In this document: positions 25,241 through 33,565 of the stretch, in pieces
How the letters are laid out: the number at the start of each line of letters is the position of its first letter
Position numbering within the stretch: the first letter of the stretch is position 1
Assembly (NCBI RefSeq): GCF_003254565.1
Contig: NZ_QJRI01000172.1
Location: 1-64,000 of the forward strand
Reading direction: 5' to 3'
Length of the DNA stretch: 64,000 nt
DNA from: Flavobacterium nitrogenifigens
GTDB lineage: Bacteria; Bacteroidota; Bacteroidia; Flavobacteriales; Flavobacteriaceae
Notes under the pieces: generated by a model
The model's database searches: none
Told to the model about the DNA's origin: nothing
What the model saw: the letters and a program-made list of their open reading frames with translations, nothing else
Program-made: the position numbers and the translations under genes

Positions 25241-25861
25241 CTAAAATTCTGAGTTGTTTTTAAAAACTTCCTGATTCACTTGATCTATATAAGACAAAAG
25301 CTCTTCTTTTCCTATTGATTCTGTAGATGAGGTTACAAAATACTGTGGCATTTCGGCCCAGTTGTTGGCAAACATCTGTTTTTTGTAAGCGGCAATATGC
25401 GAATCTATTTTTGTTTTGCCAATCTTGTCTGCTTTAGTAAAAATAATGCAAAACGGAATTTCGCTTTCGCCCATATAAGACATAAATTCAATGTCAATAT
25501 TTTGTGCTTCGTGGCGAATATCAATCAAAACAAAAGCACAAACCAATTGCTCTCTGTTTTCGAAATAATCGGTAATAAACTGTTGGAAAATTGATTTTGT
25601 TTTCTTTGAAACTTTAGCATATCCGTAACCTGGTAAATCGACCAAAAACCAATTATTGTTGATTTTGAAATGATTGATTAATTGTGTTTTTCCAGGTTTT
25701 CCAGATGTTTTAGCTAGGTTTTTGTTGTTGGTAAGCATATTTATCAAAGATGACTTACCTACGTTTGATCTTCCTATAAAAGCATATTCTGGCAAAAAAT
25801 CCTTCGGACATTTTGATGCGTCAGAATTGCTGACAATAAATTCGGCGGTGTTAATTTTCAT
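25241..25861 (-). CDS. ysxC: Ribosome-biogenesis GTPase YsxC/EngB
   Basis: This is an essential GTPase needed for assembly of the 50S subunit (also called EngB or YihA). The protein has 206 residues. G1 is G30-RSNVGKS37, G3 is DLPGYGYAKV (with the Gly-Tyr-Gly of the family), G4 is TKADK and G5 is TSST. The N-terminal AEFIVSNSDASKCPKDFLPEYAFIGRSN is typical. The protein has no C-terminal extension. It is on the minus strand with the alpha/beta hydrolase 43 bases upstream, so they may share a transcript. Confidence 0.95.
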   Translation of the reverse strand: MKINTAEFIVSNSDASKCPKDFLPEYAFIGRSNVGKSSLINMLTNNKNLAKTSGKPGKTQLINHFKINNNWFLVDLPGYGYAKVSKKTKSIFQQFITDYFENREQLVCAFVLIDIRHEAQNIDIEFMSYMGESEIPFCIIFTKADKIGKTKIDSHIAAYKKQMFANNWAEMPQYFVTSSTESIGKEELLSYIDQVNQEVFKNNSEF

Positions 25862-25904
25862 AATCTCTCGTTTTAAAACCTCCTAAAAAAAATAAATTTT
25901 ACGG

Positions 25905-26669
25905 CTAAAAATTCTTTTCAGTAAGCCATTTTTCAAGAATTTCATTGAATTCCTGAGGATGTTCCATCATTGCTGCGTGACCGCATTTGTCAATCCAGTA
26001 TAAAGTTGAATTTGGTAGTAATTTATCAAATTCTTCTGCAACATTTGGAGGGGTTACAGAGTCATTACGACCCCAAATAATACAAGTTTCAACATCCATT
26101 TTTGGCAAATCTTTAGCCATATTGTGGCGAATTGCACTCTTTGCAATGGTTAAAGTTTTGATTAATTTGATCCTGTCATTAGCAGTAGCGTAAACTTCAT
26201 CAATCAAATCTGGGGTTGCAATTTTTGGGTCATAAAATACAGCTTCGGCTTTTGTTTTAATGTATTCGTAATCGCCTCTTCGTGGGTAGCTGTCTCCCAT
26301 TGCGCTTTCGTAAAGTCCAGAACTTCCTGTAATTACAAGTCCGGCAACTTTCTCAGGATAAAGTTTTGTATGATACAAAGCGATGTGTCCTCCTAAAGAA
26401 TTTCCTAGAAGAATTACTTTGTCAAAACCTTTAAAAGTGATAAAGTCTTTTACGTATTTCGCAAAACTTTTTACGTTCGTTTTTAAAATGCTTTGGGTGT
26501 ATATTGGCAAATCTGGGATAACAACTTTATATCCTTTTGTTGGGAAATATTGTGCTACACCATCAAAGTTACTTAGGCCTCCCATTAAACCATGCAGGAT
26601 AACGATCGGAGTTCCTTCTCCAGCTTCGAAATAGCTGTATTTGCCTTCTTTTTTATAGTGTTTGTCCAT
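25905..26669 (-). CDS. Alpha/beta-fold hydrolase
   Basis: The protein has 254 residues, a cytoplasmic hydrolase of the esterase/C-C hydrolase type. The oxyanion segment is LHGLMGG (25-31), the nucleophile S91 lies in LLGNSLGGH, the acid is D203 (WGRNDSVTPP) and the base is H231 (CGHAAMMEHP), so the triad is complete. The lid between residues 120 and 170 is of ordinary length. The substrate is unknown. It is divergent from the dcw cluster; the 378-base gap between this gene and mraZ contains the MraZ boxes. In Flavobacterium this neighbour of mraZ is, as I recall, commonly conserved. Confidence 0.88.
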   Translation of the reverse strand: MDKHYKKEGKYSYFEAGEGTPIVILHGLMGGLSNFDGVAQYFPTKGYKVVIPDLPIYTQSILKTNVKSFAKYVKDFITFKGFDKVILLGNSLGGHIALYHTKLYPEKVAGLVITGSSGLYESAMGDSYPRRGDYEYIKTKAEAVFYDPKIATPDLIDEVYATANDRIKLIKTLTIAKSAIRHNMAKDLPKMDVETCIIWGRNDSVTPPNVAEEFDKLLPNSTLYWIDKCGHAAMMEHPQEFNEILEKWLTEKNF

Positions 26670-26942
26670 CTAATCTAATGCCAATTTCAATTTCGACAAA
26701 TATAGGGTTAATTCAACAAAAATGAATTTTTGATGTCATTTTTTAACTAGATAATTTGAGTAGAATATGTAAAAGGTTAAAAATCAGTAATTAAACGTGT
26801 ATTTGTTAAAATATTCAAATGTTAAGAAACATGCATTATAATCAATTTTTTAAGAAAATTAGCGCATTATTTTTTCGAATGAATAACGTATTTAAGAATC
26901 TGTTAATTAATAGTTAACGTATTGATTGATTGCTGATTATAG

Positions 26943-27002
26943 AAAGTGGTAGCAAAGTGGTTAAACTTATTAACAAAGTGGTATAAAGTGGTAAAATGTG
27001 GT
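26943..27002 (+). promoter_or_regulatory. Five AAAGTGGT-type boxes: probable MraZ operator
   Basis: AAAGTGGT occurs at 26943, 26954, 26975 and 26985, and AATGTGGT at 26995. The start-to-start steps are 11, 21, 10 and 10 bases, so all boxes face the same side of the helix. MraZ proteins are known to bind tandem GTGG-type repeats ahead of mraZ (TGGGN repeats in E. coli, AAAGTG repeats in Mollicutes). The array occupies the place of a -33 element, which suits repression. The rest of 26670-26942 is A/T-rich with no gene. Confidence 0.8.
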
Positions 27003-27013
27003 AATATTTTTTA

Positions 27014-27021
27014 TATTTTTG
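27014..27021 (+). promoter_or_regulatory. -7 box of the dcw operon
   Basis: TATTTTTG matches TAnnTTTG, 12 bases after the last MraZ box. The predicted transcription start is near 27028, about 20 bases before the TTG start of mraZ. Confidence 0.55.
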
Positions 27022-27047
27022 CTGTATAACATGTTAACTAGTTTTTT

Positions 27048-27521
27048 TTGAACACAATTGTTGGAACATATGAGTGTAAAGTCGATGCTAAAGGAAGGCT
27101 AATGATGCCTGCGCCTTTAAAAAAGCAGTTGACGGCTTCTCTTCAAGACGGATTTGTTTTGAAGCGCTCTGTTTTTCAGCCGTGTTTAGAATTATATCCT
27201 ATGGTAGAATGGGATGCAATGATGAAAAAAATCAACAAGCTTAATCGCTTTGTAAAAAAGAACAACGATTTCATTAGAAGGTTTACTGCTGGTGTTAAAG
27301 TAGTTGAGGTTGATGCACTGGGGAGATTGCTTGTTCCAAAGGATTTGGTAACGTTTGCAAGTATTTCTAAAGATGTGGTTTTTTCATCTGCGGTTAATAT
27401 TGTTGAGATTTGGGACAAAGATTTATACGAGAAATCAATAAGCGGCGAAGATATGGATTTTGCAGATCTAGCCGAAGAAGTAATGGGAAATATTAATGAC
27501 GACGAAGATGGAATATCATAA
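27048..27521 (+). CDS. mraZ: Transcriptional regulator/division protein MraZ
   Basis: The protein has 157 residues and is the first gene of the dcw cluster. It contains two AbrB-type swapped-hairpin DNA-binding repeats with the MraZ signatures DAKGRLMMPAPLK (about 13-25) and DALGRLLVPKDL (about 88-99). MraZ forms rings and binds tandem repeats upstream of its own gene, controlling the dcw genes. The start is TTG (27048-27050), supported by the conserved N-terminus NTIVGTYECKVDAKGR; no in-frame ATG precedes it. A six-codon open frame, ATG at 27031 to TGA at 27049, overlaps this start. The end overlaps rsmH by 14 bases. Confidence 0.93.
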   Translation: MNTIVGTYECKVDAKGRLMMPAPLKKQLTASLQDGFVLKRSVFQPCLELYPMVEWDAMMKKINKLNRFVKKNNDFIRRFTAGVKVVEVDALGRLLVPKDLVTFASISKDVVFSSAVNIVEIWDKDLYEKSISGEDMDFADLAEEVMGNINDDEDGIS

Positions 27522-28404
27522 TCCGGTTTTGCTTCATCCAACAGTAGATGGTTTAAATATTAAACCTGATGGTGTGTATGTAGATGTTACGTTTGGGGGC
27601 GGTGGTCATTCAAAAGAGATTTTAAAAAGATTAGGGCCAAACGGAAGGCTGTTTGCATTTGATCAAGACGAAGATGCGCTTGCCAATGCATTGCCAGACG
27701 AAAGGTTTACCTTGATAAATGAGAATTTTAGGTTCATAAAAAGGTTTTTACGTTTTCACGGAGTAAAAGCGGTTGACGGAATCTTGGCAGATTTGGGAGT
27801 TTCATCACATCAGTTTGATGTTCCTGAGAGAGGTTTCTCAACAAGATTTGATGCCGAGTTAGATATGCGGATGAGTCAACGAAATGATTTAAATGCTTAT
27901 CGAGTGGTTAACGAATATGAAGAACAGGATTTACGTCGTGTTTTTTTTGATTATGGGGAGTTGAAAAATGCGCCAGTTTTGGCAAGAACAATTGTTGAGG
28001 CGAGAAAAGATTACCCAATCAAAACGACTGAAGAATTAAAAGAAGTTCTGAAAAAATTTTTGCCAGAGAAAGTTCGAAACAAAGTATTGGCTCAGATTTA
28101 TCAAGCAATCAGAATTGAAGTAAATCAAGAAATGGATGTTCTTAAAGAATTTATAGAACAGTCATTGGAGATTTTAAAACCGGGAGGAAGATTTTCTGTA
28201 ATCTCTTACCATTCTTTAGAAGATCGTTTGGTAAAAAGATTCATAAAAAACGGAATGTTTGAAGGAGAACCTGAAAGAGATTTTTACGGAAACTTTTCAG
28301 TTCCATTTAAAACTATCGGAAAACTTATTGTTCCAGACAACGAAGAAATCAAGATTAATAATAGAGCAAGAAGTGCCAAATTAAGAGTCGCAGAAAAGCT
28401 ATAA
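27508..28404 (+). CDS. rsmH: 16S rRNA (cytosine-N4)-methyltransferase RsmH (MraW)
   Basis: This SAM-dependent enzyme methylates N4 of C1402 in 16S rRNA. The protein has 298 residues. Motifs seen are EYHNPVLLHPTVDGL at the start, the SAM loop VDVTFGGGGHSKEIL, FDQDEDA, LADLGVSSHQFD, GFSTRFDAELDMRM and, near the end, SYHSLEDRLVKRFI with NNRARSAKLRVAEK. I start at the ATG at 27508, which matches the family N-terminus; an ATG four codons earlier is possible. It overlaps mraZ and is followed after 21 bases by ftsL. Confidence 0.95.
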   Translation: MEYHNPVLLHPTVDGLNIKPDGVYVDVTFGGGGHSKEILKRLGPNGRLFAFDQDEDALANALPDERFTLINENFRFIKRFLRFHGVKAVDGILADLGVSSHQFDVPERGFSTRFDAELDMRMSQRNDLNAYRVVNEYEEQDLRRVFFDYGELKNAPVLARTIVEARKDYPIKTTEELKEVLKKFLPEKVRNKVLAQIYQAIRIEVNQEMDVLKEFIEQSLEILKPGGRFSVISYHSLEDRLVKRFIKNGMFEGEPERDFYGNFSVPFKTIGKLIVPDNEEIKINNRARSAKLRVAEKL

Positions 28405-28425
28405 TATATATTAAGGTAGGAAATA

Positions 28426-28773
28426 ATGAAAAGTGGTGTATTTAGCATATTAAAAGCAAGATTCCTGATTCATGAAGATGCAGTAAAAAATTGGCGATTT
28501 ATTGTCTTTATAATTCTGCTGGCCATTTTGATGATTGCCAATACACAGCGATATGAACAAAAGGTTTTTGAAATCGCGAAGTTAAATAATGAAGTAAAAG
28601 AACTGAGATCGGAATTTGTAGATCGACGTTCAGAATTGATGAAGTTAAAAATGGAGTCAACTATTTCGGATAAAATGTTAGAAAAACAAATTTTTCCGTC
28701 GACGGTTCCTCCAGTGAAAATAGAAGTTAAAAAAGAAGAAGAAAAAAGTTTCTTTAAAAGAATATGGCAGTAG
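28426..28773 (+). CDS. ftsL: FtsL-like cell division protein
   Basis: The protein has 115 residues: a short bitopic protein with a cytoplasmic N-terminus, one transmembrane helix (about 25-41, FIVFIILLAILMIANTQ) and a periplasmic coiled coil (YEQKVFEIAKLNNEVKELRSEFVDRRSELMKL). FtsL sequences are poorly conserved. The assignment rests on size, topology and position between rsmH and ftsI. In the divisome it partners FtsB and FtsQ and activates FtsWI. It overlaps ftsI by 10 bases. Confidence 0.85.
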   Translation: MKSGVFSILKARFLIHEDAVKNWRFIVFIILLAILMIANTQRYEQKVFEIAKLNNEVKELRSEFVDRRSELMKLKMESTISDKMLEKQIFPSTVPPVKIEVKKEEEKSFFKRIWQ

Positions 28774-30770
28774 AAGATAAACATATATCCTACAGAATTT
28801 ACCTCGTAGCAGTTTTCATCTTTTTGATGGCAATTGCTATTGTTGTTAAATTGACCAATATTCAATGGGTTGAAGGAGATTATTACAGAAAACTGGCAAA
28901 ACAGCGTACGGTAAGAAACTTTGTGATTCCTGCCAATAAAGGAAATATTTATTCTGCTGATGGAAGTTTGCTGGCAACATCAATTCCGAATTATGAAATT
29001 CGTTTTGATGCCAAAACGCCAAAAAAAGAAACGTTTGAGAAGTATGTAAAACCATTATCAGATTCTCTGGCGACAGTTTTAGATAAGCCAAGCAGTTATT
29101 TCCAGAAAGAATTGCGAAAAGCACGCGAAAATAAAAACCGCTATTATTTGATTGCACGCAATTTGAGTTATACTGAATATGTGAAAATTAAAGGTTTTCC
29201 ATTATTCAATTTAGGAGCTTTCAAAGGTGGAATTATAGTTGAGCAAGAAACGGTTAGAAAACACCCAATCGGGAAAATTGCAGAAAGAACAATTGGTTAC
29301 GACCGTATTGATCCTGCAACTGGAGTAGAAGTTGGAAAAGGAATTGAATGGGCTTTTAAAAGTTATTTGAACGGAAAAGACGGTAAAATTTTAAAGCAGA
29401 AAATCGCAAAAGGACAGTGGAAACCAATTCGTGATGTAAACGAAGTAGATCCAATTGATGGTTACGATGTGATTTCGACTATAGATGTTTTTATTCAAGA
29501 TATTGCGCACCACGCTTTGTTGAAACAATTGGAAGATTACGAAGCAGATCACGGTTGTGTGGTAGTAATGGAAACGGAAACAGGATACATAAAAGCGATT
29601 TCAAATTTAGGAAGAGCAGAAGATGGTTCTTATTATGAAACCACAAATTATGCTGTTGCTGAATCTCACGAGCCTGGATCGACTTTTAAATTAGTTGATT
29701 TAATGGCGATTTTAGAAGATAAAGTAGCTGATACAAGTACAGTTTACGATAGTCACGGTGGGGAAATCAGATACTATGGAAGAGCTGTTCGCGATTCGCA
29801 TAAAGGTGGTTACGGGAAAGTTACTTTAGCACGCGGATTTGAACTTTCATCAAATACGGTAATGGTACAAGCGGTCTATGATAATTACAAAAGTAACCCG
29901 CGTAAGTTTGTAAATCATATTAATGATTTAGGTTTAAATAAGCCATTAGGATTGCATTTTAAAGGAGAAGGAAGACCTTATGTTCCACAGCCTGGAGACA
30001 AACATTGGTCAGGAACTACACTTCCGTGGATGGCTTTTGGATATAACGTTTCGGTTACGCCAATGCAGACTTTAACTTTGTATAATGCCGTTGCGAATAA
30101 TGGGGTAATGGTAAAACCACAATTTGTATCAGAAATTAAAGAATGGAACAAAACCATTAAAAAGTTTGATACAGAAGTAATGAATCCAAAGGTTTGTTCG
30201 CCAGAAACACTAAAAAAAGTAAAAGCAGTTTTGGCGAATGTGGTAAAAAAAGGAACAGGTTCTAAGTTGTATTCAAAAGATTTTTCGATGGCAGGAAAAA
30301 CAGGAACGGCTATGGTAAATTATGGTAATGCAGGAAGAGAAGGAATGTATTACGCTTCTTCTTTTGCAGGCTATTTTCCGGCAGATCATCCTAAATATTC
30401 TTGTATCGTGGTGGTTCATAAACCAAATACATCTAGAAATAACTATTATGGAGCAGATGTTGCTGGACCGGTTTTCAAAAGAATTGCTCAAAAGATTTTT
30501 ACAGATGCGCCTTCAACAAATAAGATTAAAAAATTAGACACTAGAATTCCAAAACAGGATGCTAGTTATGATAAATACACGGCTGAAGCTAATAAAAAGC
30601 TTAATCAGATTCCTAATTTAAAAGGAATGCCGGGAATGGACGCGATTGCTTTGCTGGAGAATTTAGGTTTGAAAGTAAAAGTAAATGGAATGGGGAAAGT
30701 AAAAAATCAATCGATTCAAGCTGGAACCAGTATTAGCAAAAACACAACAATTGTATTAGAATTATCGTGA
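28764..30770 (+). CDS. ftsI: Septal penicillin-binding protein FtsI (PBP3) with PASTA domain
   Basis: This is the division-specific peptidoglycan transpeptidase, 668 residues. An N-terminal membrane anchor (about 10-30) is followed by the dimerisation domain and the transpeptidase domain, with active-site S306-T-F-K309, S362-S-N364 and K512-T-G-T-A. One PASTA domain closes the protein (about 612-667, IPNLKGMPGMDAIALLENLGLKVKV); PASTA domains are absent from enterobacterial FtsI but usual in flavobacteria. The start overlaps ftsL by 10 bases and the stop overlaps the GTG start of murE (GTGA), so translation is coupled through the operon. Confidence 0.95.
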   Translation: MAVEDKHISYRIYLVAVFIFLMAIAIVVKLTNIQWVEGDYYRKLAKQRTVRNFVIPANKGNIYSADGSLLATSIPNYEIRFDAKTPKKETFEKYVKPLSDSLATVLDKPSSYFQKELRKARENKNRYYLIARNLSYTEYVKIKGFPLFNLGAFKGGIIVEQETVRKHPIGKIAERTIGYDRIDPATGVEVGKGIEWAFKSYLNGKDGKILKQKIAKGQWKPIRDVNEVDPIDGYDVISTIDVFIQDIAHHALLKQLEDYEADHGCVVVMETETGYIKAISNLGRAEDGSYYETTNYAVAESHEPGSTFKLVDLMAILEDKVADTSTVYDSHGGEIRYYGRAVRDSHKGGYGKVTLARGFELSSNTVMVQAVYDNYKSNPRKFVNHINDLGLNKPLGLHFKGEGRPYVPQPGDKHWSGTTLPWMAFGYNVSVTPMQTLTLYNAVANNGVMVKPQFVSEIKEWNKTIKKFDTEVMNPKVCSPETLKKVKAVLANVVKKGTGSKLYSKDFSMAGKTGTAMVNYGNAGREGMYYASSFAGYFPADHPKYSCIVVVHKPNTSRNNYYGADVAGPVFKRIAQKIFTDAPSTNKIKKLDTRIPKQDASYDKYTAEANKKLNQIPNLKGMPGMDAIALLENLGLKVKVNGMGKVKNQSIQAGTSISKNTTIVLELS

Positions 30771-32230
30771 AAGTATTAAAAGACATATTATATAAAGTAG
30801 CTATTGAATCTGTAAAAGGTTCAACAGATATTGCTATTTCTAAAATTGAATTTGATTCACGTAAGATTGAAGCAAATGATGTTTTTGTTGCAATCAGAGG
30901 CTCGCTTTCAGATGGACATGATTACATAGAGAAAGCAATTCAGCTAGGAGCAAAAGCAATTATTTGCGATACGCTTCCAGCAAATACGGCCAATGAGGTA
31001 ACTTATATTCAAGTAAAAGATACCAATACCGCTTTGGCTTTTATGGCTGCTAATTATTTTGGAGATCCATCTGCAAAATTAAAATTAGTTGGTGTAACCG
31101 GAACAAACGGAAAAACGACAATTGCTTCATTATTGTTTCAGTTGTTTCAAAAGGCAGGTTTTAAAGTTGGATTATTATCAACAGTAAAAATCGTAGTAGA
31201 TCAAACGGAATATCCTGCAACGCATACAACACCAGATTCTTTAACGATTAATCATTATTTAAATGAAATGGTTGAATCTGGAGTTACGCATTGTTTTATG
31301 GAGGTTAGTTCGCATGGAATTCACCAAAAACGTACAGAAGCTTTGCATTTTGTGGGCGGAATTTTCACGAATCTTTCTCACGATCATTTAGATTATCATC
31401 CAACATTTGCTGAATATAGAGATGTTAAAAAATCATTTTTTGATTCACTTCCCAAATCAGCTTTTGTTTTATCGAACATTGATGATAAAAACGGTTCTGT
31501 AATGCTTCAGAATACCGTGGCTAAAAAACTGACTTATGCTTTAAAATCTTATGCAGATTATAGAGCTCAGATTTTAGAAAGCCAATTGTCTGGATTATTA
31601 TTAAAAATCAATGACAATGAGGTTTGGGTAAAACTGATTGGTACATTCAACGCATACAATGTTTTAGCTATTTATGGAACTGCTGTAGAGTTAGGTATTG
31701 ATAGCTTAGAAGCGTTGCGTTTACTGTCTGATTTAGAAAGTGTTTCAGGTCGTTTTCAGTATATCGTATCAGATAGCGGAATTACTGCTGTTGTAGATTA
31801 CGCACATACGCCAGATGCATTGGAAAATGTTTTGAAAACGATAAATGATATCCGCACAAAAAACGAGCAATTGATTACTGTAGTTGGTTGTGGAGGAAAT
31901 CGTGATAAAACAAAGCGTCCGATAATGGCAAAGATTGCTTCGGATATGAGTGATAAAGCAGTTCTGACTTCGGATAATCCAAGAAATGAAGATCCAGAAG
32001 TTATTTTGGATGAAATGGAACAGGGAGTTGAGCCACACAACTATAAAAAAATGCTGCGAATTACAGATAGAAAACAGGCAATCAAAACAGCTTGTCAATT
32101 GGCTCAGCCTAAAGATATTATTCTAATCGCAGGAAAAGGTCATGAAACGTATCAGGAAATAAACGGTGTTCGCCATCATTTTGATGATATGGAAACGGTA
32201 AAAGAAATTTTAGAACAACTAAATAAATAA
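30767..32230 (+). CDS. murE: UDP-MurNAc-tripeptide synthetase MurE (meso-diaminopimelate-adding)
   Basis: This cytoplasmic ligase adds the third residue to UDP-MurNAc-L-Ala-D-Glu. The protein has 487 residues with GTG start (30767), overlapping the ftsI stop by four bases. The ATP loop is GTNGKTT (112-118); HTTPDSL and SHDHLDYH follow. The motif DNPRNEDP near residue 405 is the specificity signature for meso-diaminopimelate rather than lysine. After this gene comes a 102-base repeat tract; the murF found between murE and mraY in many bacteria is not in this cluster. Confidence 0.95.
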   Translation: MKVLKDILYKVAIESVKGSTDIAISKIEFDSRKIEANDVFVAIRGSLSDGHDYIEKAIQLGAKAIICDTLPANTANEVTYIQVKDTNTALAFMAANYFGDPSAKLKLVGVTGTNGKTTIASLLFQLFQKAGFKVGLLSTVKIVVDQTEYPATHTTPDSLTINHYLNEMVESGVTHCFMEVSSHGIHQKRTEALHFVGGIFTNLSHDHLDYHPTFAEYRDVKKSFFDSLPKSAFVLSNIDDKNGSVMLQNTVAKKLTYALKSYADYRAQILESQLSGLLLKINDNEVWVKLIGTFNAYNVLAIYGTAVELGIDSLEALRLLSDLESVSGRFQYIVSDSGITAVVDYAHTPDALENVLKTINDIRTKNEQLITVVGCGGNRDKTKRPIMAKIASDMSDKAVLTSDNPRNEDPEVILDEMEQGVEPHNYKKMLRITDRKQAIKTACQLAQPKDIILIAGKGHETYQEINGVRHHFDDMETVKEILEQLNK

Positions 32231-32234
32231 CAAA

Positions 32235-32320
32235 AAGGAAATTCCAAATTTCAAATCCCAATAAAATTGGATTTTGGGTTTTAAAAAATTGGAATTTAAT
32301 TCGAGATTGGAATTTAAAAA
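32235..32320. repeat. AATTCCAA-family repeat between murE and mraY
   Basis: AAATTCCAAATTTCAAATCC is followed by TTGGATTTTGGGTTTT, TTGGAATTTAATT and TTGGAATTT, an imperfect inverted repeat of the same family as 24410, 25148 and 43864. It fills the only large gap in the first half of the dcw cluster. Confidence 0.6.
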
Positions 32321-32332
32321 AAATAGAAAAAT

Positions 32333-33565
32333 ATGCTGTACTATTTATTTGAATATTTTGATAAAACATTGGATCTTCCGGGAACAGGAGTTTTCCAGTA
32401 CATCACATTTAGATCAGCTTTGGCATTTATGCTTTCGTTGCTTTTGTCGACTATTTATGGTAAAAGGGTAATCAACTTTTTGCGTCGTCAGCAAGTAGGA
32501 GAGACTGTACGAGAGCTTGGTCTTGCAGGTCAAAACGAAAAAGCGGGTACACCAACAATGGGTGGATTAATTATCATTTTTGCTACTCTTATTCCAGTTT
32601 TGTTATTTGCAAGATTGCATAACATTTATATTGTTTTGCTGATTGTAACGACATTATGGATGGGGACAATTGGTTTTGTTGATGATTACATCAAGATATT
32701 CAAAAAAGATAAGCAAGGATTAAAAGGAATTTTTAAAGTAATTGGTCAAGTTGGTCTTGGAATCATCGTTGGGGCAGTGCTTTATTTTAATCCGGCAGTT
32801 ACAGTAAGAACGGATACTGGACGTACAGATGTATTTAAAGCGGCAGCAAATTCAACAGTTGTTGTTCCTGCTGGTGTTGAAGAAAAGTCTACAGCAACCA
32901 CAATTCCTTTCGTGAAAAACAACGAATTTGACTATGCTGAAGTTTTGTCTTTTATGGGTGATGGATATGAAAAATGGGCTTGGCTAGTATTTATTCCAGT
33001 AGTAATTTTTATTATCACGGCAGTTTCAAACGGAGCAAATTTAACAGATGGTATCGACGGACTCGCCGCAGGGACCTCCGCAATATCCGTCCTCGCGCTC
33101 GGGATTTTTACATTCGTTTCAGGTAATATTATTTTCTCGAATTATCTAAACATTATGTATATCCCAAATTCGGGAGAAATGACGGTTTTTATTTCTGCCT
33201 TTGTTGGTGCTCTAATCGGATTTCTTTGGTACAACTCATATCCAGCATCGGTTTTTATGGGAGATACAGGAAGTTTGACTATTGGTGGAATCATCGCGGT
33301 TTTAGCAATTGCAGTTCGTAAAGAAATATTGATTGTTTTATTCTGTGGAATTTTCTTAGCAGAAAGTGCTTCAGTAATTATTCAGGTAACTTATTTTAAA
33401 TATACGAAGAAGCGTTTCGGTGAAGGACGAAGAATTTTCCTGATGTCGCCACTTCATCATCATTATCAGAAAAAGGGATATCACGAAAGTAAAATCGTAA
33501 CCCGATTCTGGATTGTAGCTGTAATGTTAGCCATATTGTCAATCATTACCCTAAAATTAAGATAA
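32333..33565 (+). CDS. mraY: Phospho-MurNAc-pentapeptide transferase MraY
   Basis: This integral membrane enzyme makes lipid I from undecaprenyl phosphate. The protein has 410 residues and about ten transmembrane helices. Catalytic motifs are D117-D118-[18 protein letters not shown] and [11 protein letters not shown], followed by the HHHYQKKG loop ([11 protein letters not shown]). A periplasmic insert of about 60 residues (from [10 protein letters not shown] to FMGDGYEKW) is longer than in E. coli and is common in Bacteroidota. The stop codon is immediately followed by the ATG of murD. Confidence 0.95.
   Translation: MLYYLFEYFDKTLDLPGTGVFQYITFRSALAFMLSLLLSTIYGKRVINFLRRQQVGETVRELGLAGQNEKAGTPTMGGLIIIFATLIPVLLFARLHNIYIVLLIVTTLWMGTIGFVDDYIKIFKKDKQGLKGIFKVIGQVGLGIIVGAVLYFNPAVTVRTDTGRTDVFKAAANSTVVVPAGVEEKSTATTIPFVKNNEFDYAEVLSFMGDGYEKWAWLVFIPVVIFIITAVSNGANLTDGIDGLAAGTSAISVLALGIFTFVSGNIIFSNYLNIMYIPNSGEMTVFISAFVGALIGFLWYNSYPASVFMGDTGSLTIGGIIAVLAIAVRKEILIVLFCGIFLAESASVIIQVTYFKYTKKRFGEGRRIFLMSPLHHHYQKKGYHESKIVTRFWIVAVMLAILSIITLKLR

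Noticed and set aside
26943..27002. Short CRISPR-like array
   Set aside because: Repeats are 8 bases with 2-13-base gaps; they fit tandem operator boxes, not repeats with spacers of CRISPR size.
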